Shown: positions 53,579 through 63,790 of the stretch, piece after piece
Layout of the letters: every line of letters starts with the position of its first letter
Position numbering within the stretch: position 1 is the stretch's first letter
Origin: Nocardia araoensis NBRC 100135
GTDB lineage: Bacteria; Actinomycetota; Actinomycetes; Mycobacteriales; Mycobacteriaceae
Reading direction: 5' to 3'
Assembly (NCBI RefSeq): GCF_000308435.1
Contig: NZ_BAFR01000003.1
Location: 36,730-100,729 of the forward strand
Length of the DNA: 64,000 nt
Made by a program: the position numbers and the translations under genes
Notes under the pieces: generated by a model
The model's database searches: none
What the model was told of the DNA's origin: nothing
Seen by the model: only the letters and a program-made list of their open reading frames with translations

Positions 53579-53692
53579 ATGCTCGGTTTCGCGACTGCCG
53601 CCGCCGGAATCGCGGTCATGACGGTGATGGTGGCGTCCGGCTATCTGGCCGCGCACGCTCCGCGTTCACTGGTGCGGGTGCGACACCGCTGA
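53579..53692 (+). CDS. Small one-span membrane protein
   Basis: 37 residues, beginning MLGFATAAAGIAVMTVMVAS, one hydrophobic helix and a basic tail (RSLVRVRHR). GAGGAGG lies 5 nt before the ATG, the strongest signal for it being real. Its last 27 bp overlap the 3' end of the vsr gene on the other strand. Function unknown. Confidence 0.5.
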   Translation: MLGFATAAAGIAVMTVMVASGYLAAHAPRSLVRVRHR

Positions 53693-54094
53693 CAGCTCGG
53701 CTTGGACGCGGTCGGCCGCGTTGACGGGATCCTCGTGCTCCCAGACGCGGACCACGCGCCATCCCGCGGCGACGAGCGCCGCGTCGGTGGCCCGGTCCCT
53801 GGCGACGTTGCCCGCCAGCTTGGCCGCCCACCATTCGGCGTTGTTCTTCGGAGCGGTGGCGTGCTGCGGGCAGCGGTGCCAGAAACACCCGTCCACGTAG
53901 ACCGCGACGCGCCTGCGTGGGAACACCAGGTCGGCGCGCCTGCGCTGTCCTCGGATCGGCGCCCGGTCGACGAAGTAGCGCAACCCGCGCCGGTGCAGTT
54001 CTCGGCGCAAGGCCAGCTCCGGATCCGTTCCGGTGCGCCGCTGGCGCGCCATCCGCGCGCTGGTGGCCGCGTCGGTCGTGGGCCTGCGGGTCAT
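53666..54094 (-). CDS. vsr: Very short patch repair endonuclease Vsr
   Basis: 142 residues. It nicks DNA 5' of T in T:G mismatches that come from deamination of 5-methylcytosine. The active-site motif is [10 protein letters not shown], with the upstream [13 protein letters not shown] strand and the downstream [15 protein letters not shown] and RVWEHE blocks. Its ATG overlaps the methyltransferase stop as ATGA, so both are made together, as expected for a methylase with its repair partner. Confidence 0.93.
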   Translation of the reverse strand: MTRRPTTDAATSARMARQRRTGTDPELALRRELHRRGLRYFVDRAPIRGQRRRADLVFPRRRVAVYVDGCFWHRCPQHATAPKNNAEWWAAKLAGNVARDRATDAALVAAGWRVVRVWEHEDPVNAADRVQAELSAVSHPHQ

Positions 54095-55263
54095 GCCGCC
54101 CATCCGCCCATCCGATCGAGGTGGCTTTCCACGTCGGCGAGAAAGCCCGGCGGAAAACGCAGACTGCCCATGGTGGTGCGGCGCAGGAATCCGGCCGTCG
54201 CGCGGGCGGAGAGCAACTGCGCGTCGGTGAGGAAGTGGGCCAAGTCCTCGTACGGCTCGTGCACCGGCCACGTGGAGACCGGCACCCGATAGGCGGCGCC
54301 GTCGTGTCCCCACGCGGCGACCGGCCACGGGGTGCCAGGCGCCAACGGCTGATCGCCGGAGATCGGTTCGAGGGGAGCGGCCAGCCGCGAGCCGACCCAA
54401 GCCGCCATCCGCACGCTCACCGCGTTGCCGACCAGTTTCCAGCGGTGGCCCTTCCTGATGCCGGGCACCTCGGTCGCGGGCGCCGTCCAGCCCGCGTCGA
54501 AACCTTGCAGGCGTTCGGCGTCGGCGATGCCCGGCGTGACGATCTCCCCGGACGGCAATCGCACCGCGGGCGGGCTGGCGATGCCGAGCGCGGAGCCGCC
54601 CTTCAGCGTCGGAACCGCGTTCACCGCCCAGCCCAGTCCGCGCACTCCCTCGGTCCAGTAGAAGCCGCAGGGGTCGAGCTCGGGGTCGCCGATCGTGCGG
54701 GGACCGGCGTCCTCGCCGAACAGCACCCCGCGCGGGTCCTCGGTGCGGGAGGCCAGCATCAGCACCCGCTGCCTGCGCTGGGGCAGGCCGAACGCGCGGG
54801 CGTCCACCACGCGGTAGGCCCAGGTGTAGCCGAGCTCGTCGAGCGCGCCCGTGATGTGCCGCATGGCCGCGCCGCGACCCAGTTGCAGCATGAACGGCAC
54901 ATTCTCGATCAGCAGCCAGCGCGGGCCCCGCTTGCGGCGGACCAACCGGAACACCTCGTCGACCAATCCCGAGCGCGTACCGGTGATGCCGGCGGTGCGC
55001 CCCGCCTGGGAGAGGTCCTGGCACGGGAATCCCGCCGCGACCAGTTCCGTTCCCGCCGGGATGGCGCGCAGCCGGGTGATGTCGGAATGCAGCGGCACGT
55101 CCGGGAAACGGGCGGCGAGCACGCCTTGGGCCCCGGGCTCGATCTCGCACAGCAGCTCGGTGTGCCAGCCGTGTCTGCCGAGGCCGAGCTCGAGTCCGCC
55201 GATCCCGGCGAACAGCCCGACCATCCGCGCGCCCGTCAACGACCTTCCCTTTCTCGCGTCCAC
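54091..55263 (-). CDS. DNA cytosine-5 methyltransferase
   Basis: 390 residues. Conserved motifs in order: FAGIGG (I), [11 protein letters not shown] (IV, catalytic Cys), IENV (VI), RRQRV (VIII), and GNAVSV (X). The target recognition domain lies between VIII and X and gives no hint of the site. About 75 residues follow motif X. It is coupled to vsr. No restriction endonuclease gene is adjacent, so it looks like an orphan or a relic of a restriction-modification system. The GTG 55263 start is uncertain; ATG 55224 is an alternative closer to motif I. Confidence 0.93.
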   Translation of the reverse strand: MDARKGRSLTGARMVGLFAGIGGLELGLGRHGWHTELLCEIEPGAQGVLAARFPDVPLHSDITRLRAIPAGTELVAAGFPCQDLSQAGRTAGITGTRSGLVDEVFRLVRRKRGPRWLLIENVPFMLQLGRGAAMRHITGALDELGYTWAYRVVDARAFGLPQRRQRVLMLASRTEDPRGVLFGEDAGPRTIGDPELDPCGFYWTEGVRGLGWAVNAVPTLKGGSALGIASPPAVRLPSGEIVTPGIADAERLQGFDAGWTAPATEVPGIRKGHRWKLVGNAVSVRMAAWVGSRLAAPLEPISGDQPLAPGTPWPVAAWGHDGAAYRVPVSTWPVHEPYEDLAHFLTDAQLLSARATAGFLRRTTMGSLRFPPGFLADVESHLDRMGGWAA

Positions 55264-55560
55264 ACCGGACGCCGCCCGCGCGTCCCGTGCCCGGGGAGCA
55301 GGTTACTCGAGTCGTCGGAGGCGATCCCCGAACAACGCGACCATCGTCCCCGGCACCTGGTACGGTCCGCGTGTCACGCCGTGCGATCGGTGCGCTTTTC
55401 CAATAATGCACAAGGGGGGTCGCACCCGGACGTGATGACCGGCCGATCCGCCTGCGCTCCAGTGCCATCCGCGCGGGCCGCCCACGATCCTGGTGGCGCG
55501 CTCGCGCATTGCTTTTGCTCGACGACGTTCCAGAGCGACGCTAGGGAAAGTGAGCGAGAC
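55264..55560. promoter_or_regulatory. Divergent region between methyltransferase and KAS gene
   Basis: 297 bp. TACGGT at 55361-55366 is a plausible plus-strand -10 for the KAS gene. No gene with a convincing start was found. Confidence 0.3.
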
Positions 55561-56811
55561 ATGCAGATGCCTTCCACCAAAAACGGACAGTTTCCCGCTG
55601 TCGTGGTCACGAGCCTCGCGGCGACCACGTCCATCGCGGGTGACGTGGATTCCACGTGGAAAGGCTTGCTCAACGGCGACAGCGGTATCGACATCCTGGA
55701 TGACGAGTTCATCGATGAATTCGAGCTGCCGGTCCGTATCGGCGGGCATCTGAAGGTCCCTCCCACCGCGTGTCTGGACGCCGCGGAGGCCCACCGGCTC
55801 TCCTATGTGGAGCAACTGGCCGTCGTGCTCGGGCGTGAGGTCTGGCGCAATGCGGGCAGCCCCCAGGTGGACAAGCGGCGTCTGGGGGTGTCCATAGGTA
55901 CCGGCCTCGGCGGCGCGGAGGCGATCGTCCACGCTCGGGACAAACTGCACAACGGCGGTTACCGCAAGGTGTCGCCGTACACCGTCCAGGCCGTGATGCC
56001 CAACGGCGCCGCGGCCTGCGTCGCGATGGAACTCGGAGCGCGCGCCGGGGTGACGACGCCGGTCTCGGCCTGTTCCTCCGGTGCCGAGGCGCTCGCCAAC
56101 GCGTGGCGGATGATCGTCATGGGCGATGCCGACGTGATGGTCGCCGGCGGCGTGGAGGGTTCCATCCAGGCTCTCGCGATCGCGGCATTCACCATGATGC
56201 GTGCCATGAGCACCCGAAACGACGCGCCCAAGAGCGCCTCGCGTCCGTTCGACGCCGACCGCGACGGATTCGTCTTCGGTGAGGCGGGCGCGCTGATGGT
56301 GCTGGAGACCGAGGAGCACGCCAAAGCGCGCGGCGCGACCATTCACGCCAGGCTGATGGGCGCTGGCGTCACCTCGGACGGTTTCCACCTGGTCGCGCCG
56401 GATCCCGACGGCGCGGGCGCCGCGCGCGCGATGACGCGGGCGATGCGGACGGCCGGTCTGGCCAAGGCCGATATCGCGCACGTGAACGCGCACGCGACCG
56501 CCACCCCGATCGGTGACACGGCGGAGGCGCGCGCGATCTGCGCGGCCGTGGGCGACCACGCGTCGGTCTACGCGCCGAAATCGGCTCTCGGTCATTCCAT
56601 CGGCGCGGTCGGCGCACTCGAAGCGGTGCTCACGGTGCTCACCGTGCGGGACGAAATCGTGCCGCCGACGCTGAATTTGGACAATCAGGATCCCGATATC
56701 GATCTGGATGTGGTGCACGGCCGAAGCCGCAGCGGCCGTATCGATTACGCCTTGAACAACTCGTTCGGATTCGGCGGGCACAATGTGGCGCTCGCCTTCG
56801 GCCGGTACTGA
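55561..56811 (+). CDS. Beta-ketoacyl-ACP synthase, KasA/KasB type
   Basis: 416 residues, thiolase fold. It condenses malonyl-ACP with long acyl-ACP in type II fatty-acid synthesis, the route to meromycolate. The catalytic residues Cys171 (VSACSSG), His311 (NAHATAT) and His345 (LGHSIGA) are all present and fall at the same numbers as in M. tuberculosis KasA. Here it is not in a fabD-acpM-kasA-kasB operon but is followed, after 60 bp, by a FadD32-like ligase. It could be a second, specialised copy. Confidence 0.92.
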   Translation: MQMPSTKNGQFPAVVVTSLAATTSIAGDVDSTWKGLLNGDSGIDILDDEFIDEFELPVRIGGHLKVPPTACLDAAEAHRLSYVEQLAVVLGREVWRNAGSPQVDKRRLGVSIGTGLGGAEAIVHARDKLHNGGYRKVSPYTVQAVMPNGAAACVAMELGARAGVTTPVSACSSGAEALANAWRMIVMGDADVMVAGGVEGSIQALAIAAFTMMRAMSTRNDAPKSASRPFDADRDGFVFGEAGALMVLETEEHAKARGATIHARLMGAGVTSDGFHLVAPDPDGAGAARAMTRAMRTAGLAKADIAHVNAHATATPIGDTAEARAICAAVGDHASVYAPKSALGHSIGAVGALEAVLTVLTVRDEIVPPTLNLDNQDPDIDLDVVHGRSRSGRIDYALNNSFGFGGHNVALAFGRY

Positions 56812-56871
56812 CCGCAGGGTGGCCGGGACCCCTGCTAGCCTTCCCGGCGCTTCGTTATCGACCTGTGTTCG

Positions 56872-58848
56872 ATGTCATTGCACGACCTGAGGGTCCGTGC
56901 GCTGGAAAAGGATAAGGCGATGATCGACGAAACCTTCGACGACTATCTGGACGATCAGGGCAATATCAGAATCCCCGGGGACAAGACCCTGATCGACTTC
57001 GTCGACAAGCACAGCGTGGAGAACGGCGACGATCTCGCCTACCGCTTCATCGACTATTCCCGGGAACGGGACGGCGAATACCACGAACTCACCTGGCGGC
57101 AGTTCGGTGTGCGCCTGCGCGCGGTGGCGGCCCGGCTGCAACAGGTCACGCGCCCGGGCGACCGGGTGGCGATTCTCGCTCCGCAAGGACTCGACTACGT
57201 CGTCTCGCTCTTCGCGGCGGTGTACGCGGGCAATATCGCGGTTCCGCTGTTCGACCCGGAGGAACAGGGCCACACCGACCGGTTGCACGCGGTGCTCGGC
57301 GACTGCAAGCCCGCCGCGATTCTCACCGTGGGCTCGGCGGCGAGCGGCGTGCGGAAATTCTTCCGGCACCTGCCACCACCGGAGCGTCCGCGCATCATCG
57401 CGGTGGAGGCCATCCCGGACGGTGTGGGCGCTTCGTGGGTGCGTCCGGACGTCGACATCGACAGTGTCGCGTACCTTCAGTACACCTCGGGTTCCACCCG
57501 GACGCCCGCGGGCGTGGAGATCACCCACCGCGCGGTGGGCACCAACCTGCTGCAGATGATCGACGCCATCGGCGTCACGGAGAATTCGCGCGGGGTCACC
57601 TGGCTGCCGCTGTTCCACGATATGGGTCTGCTGGCCGTGATCCTGCCGACCGTAGGGGGCGGGTTCATCACCATCATGTCGCCGAGCGCGTTCGTGCGCC
57701 GTCCCTACCGCTGGATCAAGGAATTGGCCGCCGCCTCCGACGGCGCCGGGACTTTCGCCGCCGCGCCCAATTTCGCGTTCGAGCACGCCGCGGCGCGGGG
57801 CAAGCCGAAGCCAGGCGAGGAACTGGACCTTTCCAATGTGATCGGATTGATCAACGGCAGCGAGCCGGTGTCGGTGTCGTCGATGAAGAAATTCAACGAG
57901 GCGTTCGCGCCGTACGGGTTGCCGGAGACGGCGATCAAGCCGTGCTACGGCATGGCGGAGGCGACGGTGTTCGTCTCCGCCACCAGGGCCCAAGATAAAG
58001 CCAAAGTCGTCCATGTCGACCGGGCCGAGTTGAACGCCGGGCGGATGGTCCAGGTCGCCGCGGACGCGGACAACGCGATCGCACAGGTGTCCTGCGGATA
58101 CGTCGCGCTGTCGCAGTGGGCGGTGATCGTGGACCCGGAACACGGCACGGAGCGACGTGACGGCGAGGTCGGCGAAATCTGGCTGCACGGCGACAACATG
58201 GGCATCGGATATTGGGGCCGCCCCGAGGAGACCGAGGCCACCTTCCGCGCCGAGCTGACCGCGCGGTTGCCCGAGGGCAGTCACGCGGAGGGCACGCCGC
58301 AGGACGCCAACTGGATGCGCACCGGAGATTACGGCGCGTACCTCGACGGCGAGCTGTACATCACCGGGCGGGTCAAGGACCTGGTCATCGTCGACGGGCG
58401 CAACCACTATCCGCAGGATCTGGAGTTCTCGGCCCAGGAATCGAGCACGGCGCTGCGCCCCGGCTTCGTCGCGGCGTTCTCGGTGCCCGCCAACGAGTTG
58501 CCCGCGCTGGTCTTCGAGCAGGGCAGTCACTCCGGCCTGACGTTCGACGCCGAGGACACTTCCGAACAGTTGGTGATCGTCGCGGAGCGCAACGCCCGCG
58601 CGGGCAAGCTGGAGCCGGAGCCGGTCGCCGACACCGTGCGCGCGGCGATCGCGCGCCGCCACGGCGTCATGGTCCGTGACGTGTTGCTGGTGCCCGCGGG
58701 TTCGATTCCGCGCACCTCCAGCGGCAAGATCGCCCGCCGCGCCTGCCGAGCGGCCTATCTGGAGGGCACGCTGCGCGGCGGCCACCAGCAACAGGCTTTC
58801 CCGGACGTGCCGCAGGGGTGGGAGCCGGAGACCGCGGGCGTGAGCTAG
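56872..58848 (+). CDS. Long-chain fatty-acid-AMP ligase, FadD32-like
   Basis: 658 residues. It activates long fatty acids as acyl-adenylates and loads them on an acyl carrier domain. The adenylation motifs are [29 protein letters not shown] and [23 protein letters not shown] and [15 protein letters not shown] (with the Lys) are in the C-terminal part. The whole length matches FadD32, which feeds Pks13 in mycolate condensation. No pks13 or accD4 is next to it; its partner here is the KAS gene. The ATG at 56872 gives a 16-residue extension before [10 protein letters not shown], where ATG 56920 would also work. Confidence 0.93.
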   Translation: MSLHDLRVRALEKDKAMIDETFDDYLDDQGNIRIPGDKTLIDFVDKHSVENGDDLAYRFIDYSRERDGEYHELTWRQFGVRLRAVAARLQQVTRPGDRVAILAPQGLDYVVSLFAAVYAGNIAVPLFDPEEQGHTDRLHAVLGDCKPAAILTVGSAASGVRKFFRHLPPPERPRIIAVEAIPDGVGASWVRPDVDIDSVAYLQYTSGSTRTPAGVEITHRAVGTNLLQMIDAIGVTENSRGVTWLPLFHDMGLLAVILPTVGGGFITIMSPSAFVRRPYRWIKELAAASDGAGTFAAAPNFAFEHAAARGKPKPGEELDLSNVIGLINGSEPVSVSSMKKFNEAFAPYGLPETAIKPCYGMAEATVFVSATRAQDKAKVVHVDRAELNAGRMVQVAADADNAIAQVSCGYVALSQWAVIVDPEHGTERRDGEVGEIWLHGDNMGIGYWGRPEETEATFRAELTARLPEGSHAEGTPQDANWMRTGDYGAYLDGELYITGRVKDLVIVDGRNHYPQDLEFSAQESSTALRPGFVAAFSVPANELPALVFEQGSHSGLTFDAEDTSEQLVIVAERNARAGKLEPEPVADTVRAAIARRHGVMVRDVLLVPAGSIPRTSSGKIARRACRAAYLEGTLRGGHQQQAFPDVPQGWEPETAGVS

Positions 58849-59123
58849 AGCCTGATCTCGGTCTCGTACTCGAATTCCCGGACGTCGGCGCCCACGATCC
58901 GGTCATCGAGGTCGCCCGAGGTACCCGTGCCGCGGAAGCGTTCCACCGCGGCACGGGTCGTCCAGCGCTCGTAGACGTTCACCCGATCGGGCTCGAGCAG
59001 ATCCGCGCCCAGGCTGAAGTCCAGGCAGCCATCGGTGGCGCGGGCGAGCGCCACGACCTCCCGGCAGCTGTCGAGGTAGCGGTCGCGATCGGTGACGCGC
59101 AGGTATCCGGCGACGATCAGCAT
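58845..59123 (-). CDS. Antibiotic biosynthesis monooxygenase (ABM) domain protein
   Basis: 92 residues, ferredoxin-like ABM fold: [20 protein letters not shown], then [20 protein letters not shown] and [14 protein letters not shown]. Such proteins are small cofactor-free monooxygenases or heme-degrading relatives. The usual YSxE-type heme ligands are not evident. ATG 59123 follows TAGACT by 7 nt. The stop shares CTAG with that of the FadD32-like gene on the other strand. Confidence 0.88.
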   Translation of the reverse strand: MLIVAGYLRVTDRDRYLDSCREVVALARATDGCLDFSLGADLLEPDRVNVYERWTTRAAVERFRGTGTSGDLDDRIVGADVREFEYETEIRL

Positions 59124-59130
59124 GCCGGGG

Positions 59131-59136
59131 AGTCTA
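59131..59136 (-). promoter_or_regulatory. -10 box of the ABM gene, leaderless
   Basis: TAGACT on the minus strand, 7 nt before ATG 59123. Confidence 0.5.
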
Positions 59137-59350
59137 GATCCGCGCGATCGACCTCGGGTTCGCCAGAGGTCGTCGACTGGGTGGACGAGTGCCGAATCCG
59201 TCGCCGCGACGAGCCGTGCGTGCCGGGCGGCGGACGGAAAATCGGTTGGTCGGCGCGCGTTCCGGTGCGACCCTGAAATGTCGGACCCTGCTGCCAACAT
59301 CACCGTGGGTCTCGTTCTCCGCCGCCAGTCACACACCTAGAGGGGGAGTC

Positions 59351-61162
59351 TTGTCTGTCGCACTGGACGTTTCGTCGGCCGAACCGGAGGCCGACAGAAC
59401 GGAGCGGCCCGCCGCCACGGGCCGCTTGCATTCCTTGCGCAGGTTCTGGCCGTACCTGCGTCCGCATATCCGTATTCTGCTCGCCGCGAGCGGACTGGCG
59501 CTGCTGTCCGGTCTGACGGCCGTCGTCATCCCGCTGCTGATCGCGCGCATCATCGATGGCCCGGTCGCCCGCCGCGATCTCGCGGGCGCGCTCGGGCCGG
59601 TCGCCGCGGTGCTGGCGCTCGGCCTGCTCGAGGCCGTCGGCGTGTGGGGACGCCGCTGGCTGATCGCGGCGCCCGCGACGCACATCGAGATCACGCTGCG
59701 CGCCAAGGTATTCCGGAAGCTGCAAGCGTTGTCGATCGGCAGGCACGACGCGTGGGAGTCGGGTCAGTTGCTGTCACGTGCGATCGACGACCTGGCCACC
59801 ATGCGCCGGTTCGTCTCCTTCGCGGGGCCGTTCCTGCTCATCCACTGCATGATCATCCCGGTGGGCCTGCTCGTGCTGATCGGGCTGAGTCCGCAGATCG
59901 GCCTGATCTTCGCGGTGATCGCCATCCCGCTGGTGTTCATCTGCATTCGCTTCGAGCGCCGGTACTCGATGGCGTCGAGGCGTTCCCAGGACCAATCGGG
60001 GGATCTGGCGACCACGGCCGAGGAATCCGCACAGGGGGTGCGGGTGCTCAAGGCGTTCGGGCGAGGCGTGTTCTTCGGTCGCCGTTTCACCGCACAGGCA
60101 CAGGAGCTGCGGCAGACCGAACTGCTGAAAGCGCGCCTGGACGCGACGTTGTGGTCGAGCATGCTGAGCATTCCGCAACTGGCCATCGCGTTCGCGCTCG
60201 GCTATGGCGGGTACGCGGTGGCGCACGGCACGATGACGCTCGGCACCTTGATCGCGGCCATCACGCTCGCGACTTTCCTGCAGTGGCCGATCATCTGGAC
60301 CGGCTTCCTGCTCGCCGAGCTGAACGACGCGCGCACCGCGGCCGACCGGTACTGGGAGATCATCGACACCCCGGTCGACATCACCGATCCGGCCGATCCG
60401 GTGTGCTTACCGGACCGCATCCGTGGCGAATTACGCCTGGAGGCAGTGCGTTTCGCCTTTCCCGACGCGGAAAACGAGGTGCTGCGCGAGGTGTCGCTGC
60501 GGGTGCGCCCCGGTGAGACCGTGGCGCTGGTCGGCGCGACGGGAAGCGGCAAGACGGCACTGCTCAACTTGATCCCACGCCTGTACGACGTGACGGGCGG
60601 CGCGATCACCATCGACGGCATCGACATCGCCGCCATGCGGGTCGCCGACCTGCGATCACTGGTGTCGGTCGCGTTCGAGGAGCCGGTGCTGTTCTCCGCG
60701 AGTGTGCGGGAGAACGTCGCGCTCGGCGACCCGTCCGCCACCGACGCCGACGTGCGCCGCGCGCTCGAGGTCGCGCAGGCCACCGAGTTCGTCGACGACC
60801 TGCCCTGGGGCTTGGACACCAGGATCGGCGAACAGGGCCTGAGCTTGTCCGGCGGCCAGCGGCAGCGGCTGGCGCTGGCTCGCGCGGTGCTCAGCGGCGC
60901 GGGCGAAGGCAAGCGCGGCCGGATCATGGTGCTCGACGACCCGCTGTCCGCGCTCGACGTGGAGACCGAGGAGCGGGTCCAGGAACGCCTGCGCACCGTG
61001 CTGGCCGACGCGACGACGCTGCTCGTCGCGCATCGCCCGTCCACGGCCGCGCTGGCCGATCGGGTGGCGGTGCTCGCCGAGGGCCGGATCGTCGCGGAGG
61101 GCACCCACGATCAGTTGCTGCGCACCAGCAGGAGCTACCGCGAACTGATGGGAGGTGAGTAA
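59351..61162 (+). CDS. ABC exporter half-transporter, subunit with degenerate ATP site
   Basis: 603 residues: six-span membrane domain (~40-330) and ATPase domain (~360-603). Walker A GATGSGKT and the signature LSGGQRQR are normal. The catalytic Glu after Walker B is Asp (VLDDPLSAL), and the Q-loop reads AFEEPVLFS with Glu for Gln; the H-loop AHRPS is kept. These are the marks of the non-catalytic half in heterodimeric exporters of the BmrCD/TM287-288 type. The TTG start 59351 has GGGGGAG upstream; no ATG or GTG suits. The partner gene follows after 2 bp. The substrate (drug or lipid) is unknown. Confidence 0.9.
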   Translation: MSVALDVSSAEPEADRTERPAATGRLHSLRRFWPYLRPHIRILLAASGLALLSGLTAVVIPLLIARIIDGPVARRDLAGALGPVAAVLALGLLEAVGVWGRRWLIAAPATHIEITLRAKVFRKLQALSIGRHDAWESGQLLSRAIDDLATMRRFVSFAGPFLLIHCMIIPVGLLVLIGLSPQIGLIFAVIAIPLVFICIRFERRYSMASRRSQDQSGDLATTAEESAQGVRVLKAFGRGVFFGRRFTAQAQELRQTELLKARLDATLWSSMLSIPQLAIAFALGYGGYAVAHGTMTLGTLIAAITLATFLQWPIIWTGFLLAELNDARTAADRYWEIIDTPVDITDPADPVCLPDRIRGELRLEAVRFAFPDAENEVLREVSLRVRPGETVALVGATGSGKTALLNLIPRLYDVTGGAITIDGIDIAAMRVADLRSLVSVAFEEPVLFSASVRENVALGDPSATDADVRRALEVAQATEFVDDLPWGLDTRIGEQGLSLSGGQRQRLALARAVLSGAGEGKRGRIMVLDDPLSALDVETEERVQERLRTVLADATTLLVAHRPSTAALADRVAVLAEGRIVAEGTHDQLLRTSRSYRELMGGE

Positions 61163-61164
61163 CC

Positions 61165-63126
61165 GTGAGTACTACGACCACTGTCTCCAAAGACGAAGCG
61201 CCGAGGAGTGATTCGACCCGGGAGGAAGGCACGGCCGACTGGCGCGGCATCGCGGGCGAGGACAAAGAGGTCACCGAGACCGGCAATCTGGTGCTGGCCG
61301 GACGCTCCCGGCGGCTGCTGCTCGACCTGGTCAAGCCCTACCGCAAACTCGCGGGGCTCGCGCTGGCGCTCATCGTGCTGGACAACGTCGCGAAGGTGTC
61401 CGCGCCGCTGTTCGTCGCGCATGCGCTGGACACCGGCATCGCGCGCGGTGTCACGGGCGACTGGGCGCCGCTGGCCCGCACCGTGGCCGGTTACCTCGGC
61501 TCGATCCTGCTCGGCTCGATCTGCACGTACGCATTCCTGCGGGTGACCGGCAGGCTCAGCCAGAGCGTGCTGTTCGATCTGCGCGTGCGCGCGTTCACGC
61601 ACGTGCAGCGGCTCAGCGTCGCCTTCCACGAGAAGTACACCTCGGGCAAGGTGGTCGCGCGGCTCACCGGCGATATCGAGACGCTGCAGGAACTGCTGGA
61701 GAGCGCGCTCAACCAGGCGCTGAGCGCGATCCTGTCGGTGCTGACCATCGCGGCGCTGCTGATCTACCTGGATCAGGCGCTCGCCGCGATCGTGCTGGTC
61801 GGATTCGTCCCGCTGGTGGTGGTCACCCGTTGGGCGCAGCGCAGGCAGCGAGCGGGCTACCGGCGCACGCGCGCCGCGATCGCCAAGGTGGTCGTGCAGT
61901 TCGTCGAGTCGATGGGCGGCATGCGGGCGGTGCAGGCGTTCCGCCGGGAGCAGCGCAACGAGTCGGTGCTCGCGATCGAGGACGCCGAATACCGCCGGGC
62001 GACCACCGCGGCCATGCGCGGCATGGGCGACTACGCGGGCCTGACCAAACTGCTCGGCAACCTGACCACGGTCACCATCATCGTGGTGGGCGCCTGGCGG
62101 GTGATCGAGGGCGATCTCGCGGTCGGCGTGCTCGCGGCCTACCTGCTGTACCTCAACGAGTTCTACGGACCGCTGGACGAGCTGGCGCAGGTGTTCAACG
62201 CCTACCAGTCCGCGGCGGCCGCGCTGGAGAAGATCTCCGGCGTACTCGAGGAGGAGCCGTCGGTGCCCGAGCCCGCGCGGCCGGTCAGCCTGGACAAGGC
62301 CTCCGGGGCGGTGCGGATGGAGAAGGTGTGGTTCGGCTACTCGTCTGGTTCGACCGCCGACAGCGGCGCATCCGCGAAGTCGGATGACGCCCTGGCGGTA
62401 CCGTCCGCGGATTCGCCCGTGCGGTCGGATCGCCGGACGCGACCGGTGTTGCCGGAGTTCACCCTGGACATCCCGGCCGGGCAGGTGATCGCGCTGGTCG
62501 GTGCGACCGGTGCGGGCAAGTCGACGCTGGCGAAGCTGCTGACGCGGTTCTACGACCCGTCCGGCGGCGTGGTCACCCTGGACGGCATCGACCTGCGCGA
62601 GCTGTCCGACGCCGACCTGCGCCGCAACGTGGTGATGGTCACCCAGGAGTCCTACCTGTTCTCCGGTTCGGTGGCCGACAACATCCGGCTGGGCAGGCCG
62701 GAGGCCACCGACGCGGAGGTGTTCGCGGCGGCCCGCGCGGTCGGCCTGTACGACTTCGTGCAGGCGTTGCCCGAGGGCTTCGCCACCGACGTGCGCAAAC
62801 GGGGCGGCAGGCTCTCGGCGGGGCAGCGGCAGCTGGTCGCGTTCGCGCGTGTGTTCCTGGCCGATCCCGCCGTGATCGTGCTGGACGAGGCCACGTCGAG
62901 CCTGGATATCCCCAGCGAACGGCTGGTGCAGCAGGCGCTGGAGACCGTGCTGCGCGGGCGCAAGGCGGTGATCATCGCGCACCGGCTGTCCACGGTGGCG
63001 ATCGCCGACCGGGTGCTCGTGCTCGAGTCCGGCCGGATCGTCGAGGACGGCGCGCCGGATGCCCTGATCGCGGGCACCGGCCGGTTCGCAGGCCTGCACG
63101 CGGCGTGGCGGGAGTCGCTCGTGTGA
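61165..63126 (+). CDS. ABC exporter half-transporter, catalytic subunit
   Basis: 653 residues, with an N-terminal extension of ~50 residues, six membrane spans (~55-340) and an ATPase domain from ~390. Walker A GATGAGKS, Q-loop TQESYLFSG, Walker B VIVLDEATSSLD with the catalytic Glu, and H-loop AHRLST are canonical, but the signature is LSAGQ. A Ser/Asp-rich insertion of about 35 residues (~395-430) breaks the first strand of the ATPase domain, which is unusual. GTG 61165 has GGAGGTGA upstream, overlapping the end of the first subunit, so the two are made together. Confidence 0.92.
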   Translation: MSTTTTVSKDEAPRSDSTREEGTADWRGIAGEDKEVTETGNLVLAGRSRRLLLDLVKPYRKLAGLALALIVLDNVAKVSAPLFVAHALDTGIARGVTGDWAPLARTVAGYLGSILLGSICTYAFLRVTGRLSQSVLFDLRVRAFTHVQRLSVAFHEKYTSGKVVARLTGDIETLQELLESALNQALSAILSVLTIAALLIYLDQALAAIVLVGFVPLVVVTRWAQRRQRAGYRRTRAAIAKVVVQFVESMGGMRAVQAFRREQRNESVLAIEDAEYRRATTAAMRGMGDYAGLTKLLGNLTTVTIIVVGAWRVIEGDLAVGVLAAYLLYLNEFYGPLDELAQVFNAYQSAAAALEKISGVLEEEPSVPEPARPVSLDKASGAVRMEKVWFGYSSGSTADSGASAKSDDALAVPSADSPVRSDRRTRPVLPEFTLDIPAGQVIALVGATGAGKSTLAKLLTRFYDPSGGVVTLDGIDLRELSDADLRRNVVMVTQESYLFSGSVADNIRLGRPEATDAEVFAAARAVGLYDFVQALPEGFATDVRKRGGRLSAGQRQLVAFARVFLADPAVIVLDEATSSLDIPSERLVQQALETVLRGRKAVIIAHRLSTVAIADRVLVLESGRIVEDGAPDALIAGTGRFAGLHAAWRESLV

Positions 63127-63163
63127 TGAGCGGCGCTGCTACGGGCATGGGCCGGGTGTCGCT

Positions 63164-63169
63164 TACGGT
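63164..63169 (+). promoter_or_regulatory. -10 box of the glycolipid-binding-like gene, leaderless
   Basis: TACGGT, 6 nt before GTG 63176. Confidence 0.5.
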
Positions 63170-63175
63170 AGATAC

Positions 63176-63790
63176 GTGACGACCCCAGCCTCCGACCCCG
63201 AGAGCCCCGCCGCGAGCACCCAGGAATCCCGGTGGCCGGCGATCCTCACCTGGCGCGCACACGACGCGACCCGGATGGAGTCGGTGCGGGTGCAGCTCAA
63301 CGGCAACCGCATCCGCGCCGCCGGGCGCATGATCGGCGGCGCGAGCGCGGACCATCCCGCGTTCAGCGCGTCGTACGACCTGGTCACCGACGAGAACGGC
63401 GTCACAAAGCGGCTGTCGGTACGCACCACGACGGCCGCGGGGGAGCGGCACGCCTCCATCGCCCGCGACGAGGAGAACTACTGGCTCGTCGACGCGGGCG
63501 GCAATCACGTGCGCTCCACCTTCGCCGGCGCCCTCGACGTGGACGTGGTGCTCAGCCCGTTCTTCAACACCCTGCCGATCCGCCGCTACGACCTGCAGCA
63601 CGCGGTGGAGGACGTCCAGGTCCCGGTGGTCTACGTCCGCCTGCCCGACCTGCTCGTCCAGGAGGCCACGCTGATCTACAGCAGCGCCGCCGACGGCATC
63701 AGCGTGTTGTCGCCGGTCTCCAGCGCGACGGTCACGGTGGATGCCGACGGGTTCCTGCTGGACTACCCGGGACTGGCCGAACGGATCTGA
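63176..63790 (+). CDS. Putative glycolipid-binding family protein
   Basis: 204 residues, predicted all-beta. The pattern ILTWRAHDATRMESVRVQ at the start, YDLVTDENGVTKRLSVRT, NYWLVDAGG and the repeated PFFNTLPIRR fit the family annotated as putative glycolipid-binding (PF06475). Biochemistry for the family is scarce. There is no signal peptide. The start at GTG 63176 follows a -10 box by 6 nt, so it has its own promoter apart from the ABC pair. Confidence 0.82.
   Translation: MTTPASDPESPAASTQESRWPAILTWRAHDATRMESVRVQLNGNRIRAAGRMIGGASADHPAFSASYDLVTDENGVTKRLSVRTTTAAGERHASIARDEENYWLVDAGGNHVRSTFAGALDVDVVLSPFFNTLPIRRYDLQHAVEDVQVPVVYVRLPDLLVQEATLIYSSAADGISVLSPVSSATVTVDADGFLLDYPGLAERI

Noticed and set aside
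53917..55560. Upstream extension of the KAS gene by ~550 residues
   Set aside because: That part is antisense to the methyltransferase and has no domain; KAS residue numbering matches KasA exactly from ATG 55561.
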